NCBI RefSeq assembly: GCF_000688015.1
Contig: NZ_JIAD01000001.1
Coordinates: 496,001 to 560,000 of the forward strand
Length of the DNA: 64,000 nucleotides
Direction of reading: 5' to 3'
Origin: Eubacterium sp. AB3007
Lineage (GTDB): Bacteria > Bacillota > Clostridia > Peptostreptococcales > Anaerovoracaceae
The first letter of the stretch is position 1; each line of letters begins with the position of its first letter. The notes below the pieces were generated by a model that did no database searches, was not told where the DNA came from, and was given only the letters and a program-made list of their open reading frames with translations. Both the position numbers and the translations under genes were made by a program. Of this stretch, positions 63,705 through 64,000 are shown one piece after another.

Positions 63705-64000
63705 CTATGCTCTCTCTGCGATCTCAGTCAGGATCTGCTTGACCTTGTCCTTGGTGAGGTTCCCGTAGGTCTCGTCACCCTCGCTGCTTCTGACCATCAT
63801 GACCGGAGCCAGTGAGCAGCATCCGAGACATGCTACGTTGTTCAGAGTGAACAATCCATCCTCAGTGGTCTCATTGTCGTTGATCCCGAGATGTTCGGTG
63901 ATAGCTTCCTCGATCCTGTCCGCACTGTTTACATGGCAGGCCGTTCCCTTGCAGAGCATGATCAGATACTTGCCGACAGGCTGCAGTCTGAACTGTGCAT
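63705..64000 (-). CDS. NuoE/HndA-like subunit (C-terminal part)
   Basis: Thioredoxin-like [2Fe-2S] subunit of a NADH-oxidising complex. Only the last 98 codons are inside the window; the frame is open to the right edge and begins AQFRLQPVGKYLIMLCKGTA. The four cluster ligands are visible as CKGTAC and CLGCC. It ends 11 nt before nuoF. The first part, including any start, lies outside the window. Confidence 0.92.
   Translation of the reverse strand, partial: AQFRLQPVGKYLIMLCKGTACHVNSADRIEEAITEHLGINDNETTEDGLFTLNNVACLGCCSLAPVMMVRSSEGDETYGNLTKDKVKQILTEIAERA

Noticed and set aside
60748..63768. A plus-strand open frame of about 1000 codons opposite the NuoF and NuoG-like genes
   Set aside because: It lies wholly antisense to genes with clear motifs, has no ribosome binding site and gives a low-complexity H/D/L-rich product. 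Antisense frames stay open because of codon usage in highly expressed genes. The same holds for plus-strand 58408-60231 and minus-strand 14580-16100.

Overview
The window looks like a chromosomal stretch of an anaerobic Gram-positive bacterium of the class Clostridia. Pointers are the gene order rpmB-asp23-recG-rsmD-coaD, the L28 and L32 ribosomal proteins with zinc-type cysteine pairs, a tryptophan T-box ahead of a complete trp operon, bacterial-microcompartment shell genes, and a NuoE/NuoF/flavin-NuoG electron-transfer cluster with no respiratory complex. An Anaerovoracaceae-like (Family XIII) relative is a guess, not a demonstrated placement. Nearly all genes lie on the minus strand.

Positions 1-11.2 kb are housekeeping: rimO (cut by the window edge), an FtsK/SpoIIIE translocase, uppP, asd, rpmF, tmcAL, a coiled-coil protein, coaD, rsmD, recG, asp23, rpmB and a GNAT. 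Positions 11.3-17.8 kb are cell-surface and accessory genes: a lipoprotein that looks like a catalytically dead PepD dipeptidase, a GH25 lysozyme coupled to a 35-residue lipopeptide, a large secreted pilin-like protein, then EutP and two EutS-type shell proteins. A tRNA-Pro(GGG) separates these from an EutG/PduQ-like alcohol dehydrogenase. Positions 19.4-26.1 kb hold trpEGDCFBA, genes overlapping or nearly touching, behind a T-box riboswitch with a UGG specifier.

Positions 27.9-48.5 kb are a mosaic genomic island and the most interesting part. It sits directly behind the 3' end of rlmD. Degenerate copies of the last codons of rlmD recur at 27941, 33738, 35363 and 42035, besides the native copy at 48511, and cut the island into segments. 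Four arrays of 26-bp units, which are themselves relatives of the rlmD end, stand between these copies and the first gene of a segment. Many gene stop codons are followed within 0-10 nt by a short palindrome-like tail motif related to the rlmD codons for D-N-F-P-M-T, and several genes begin behind a second shared motif carrying the ribosome binding site. The cargo is typical cassette cargo: GNATs (one close to AAC(6')-Ie), TfoX-N, GyrI-like, VOC, DUF4256, lipoproteins, intramembrane proteases, an MFS pump and a PLP decarboxylase. No integrase is present in the window. An IS21-type element has inserted into one of the junctions. I read the region as serial site-specific insertion at the rlmD 3' end, an integrase-less cassette array.

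Positions 48.5-58.3 kb return to the core genome: rlmD, an EFR1-type flavodoxin/ferredoxin protein, tgt, an acyltransferase, queA, ruvB, ruvA and ruvC on the minus strand, and argR and recN on the plus strand. Positions 58.4-64 kb hold a three-gene flavin/iron-sulfur complex (NuoE, NuoF, and a fused GltD-like/NuoG-like subunit), cut by the right edge of the window.
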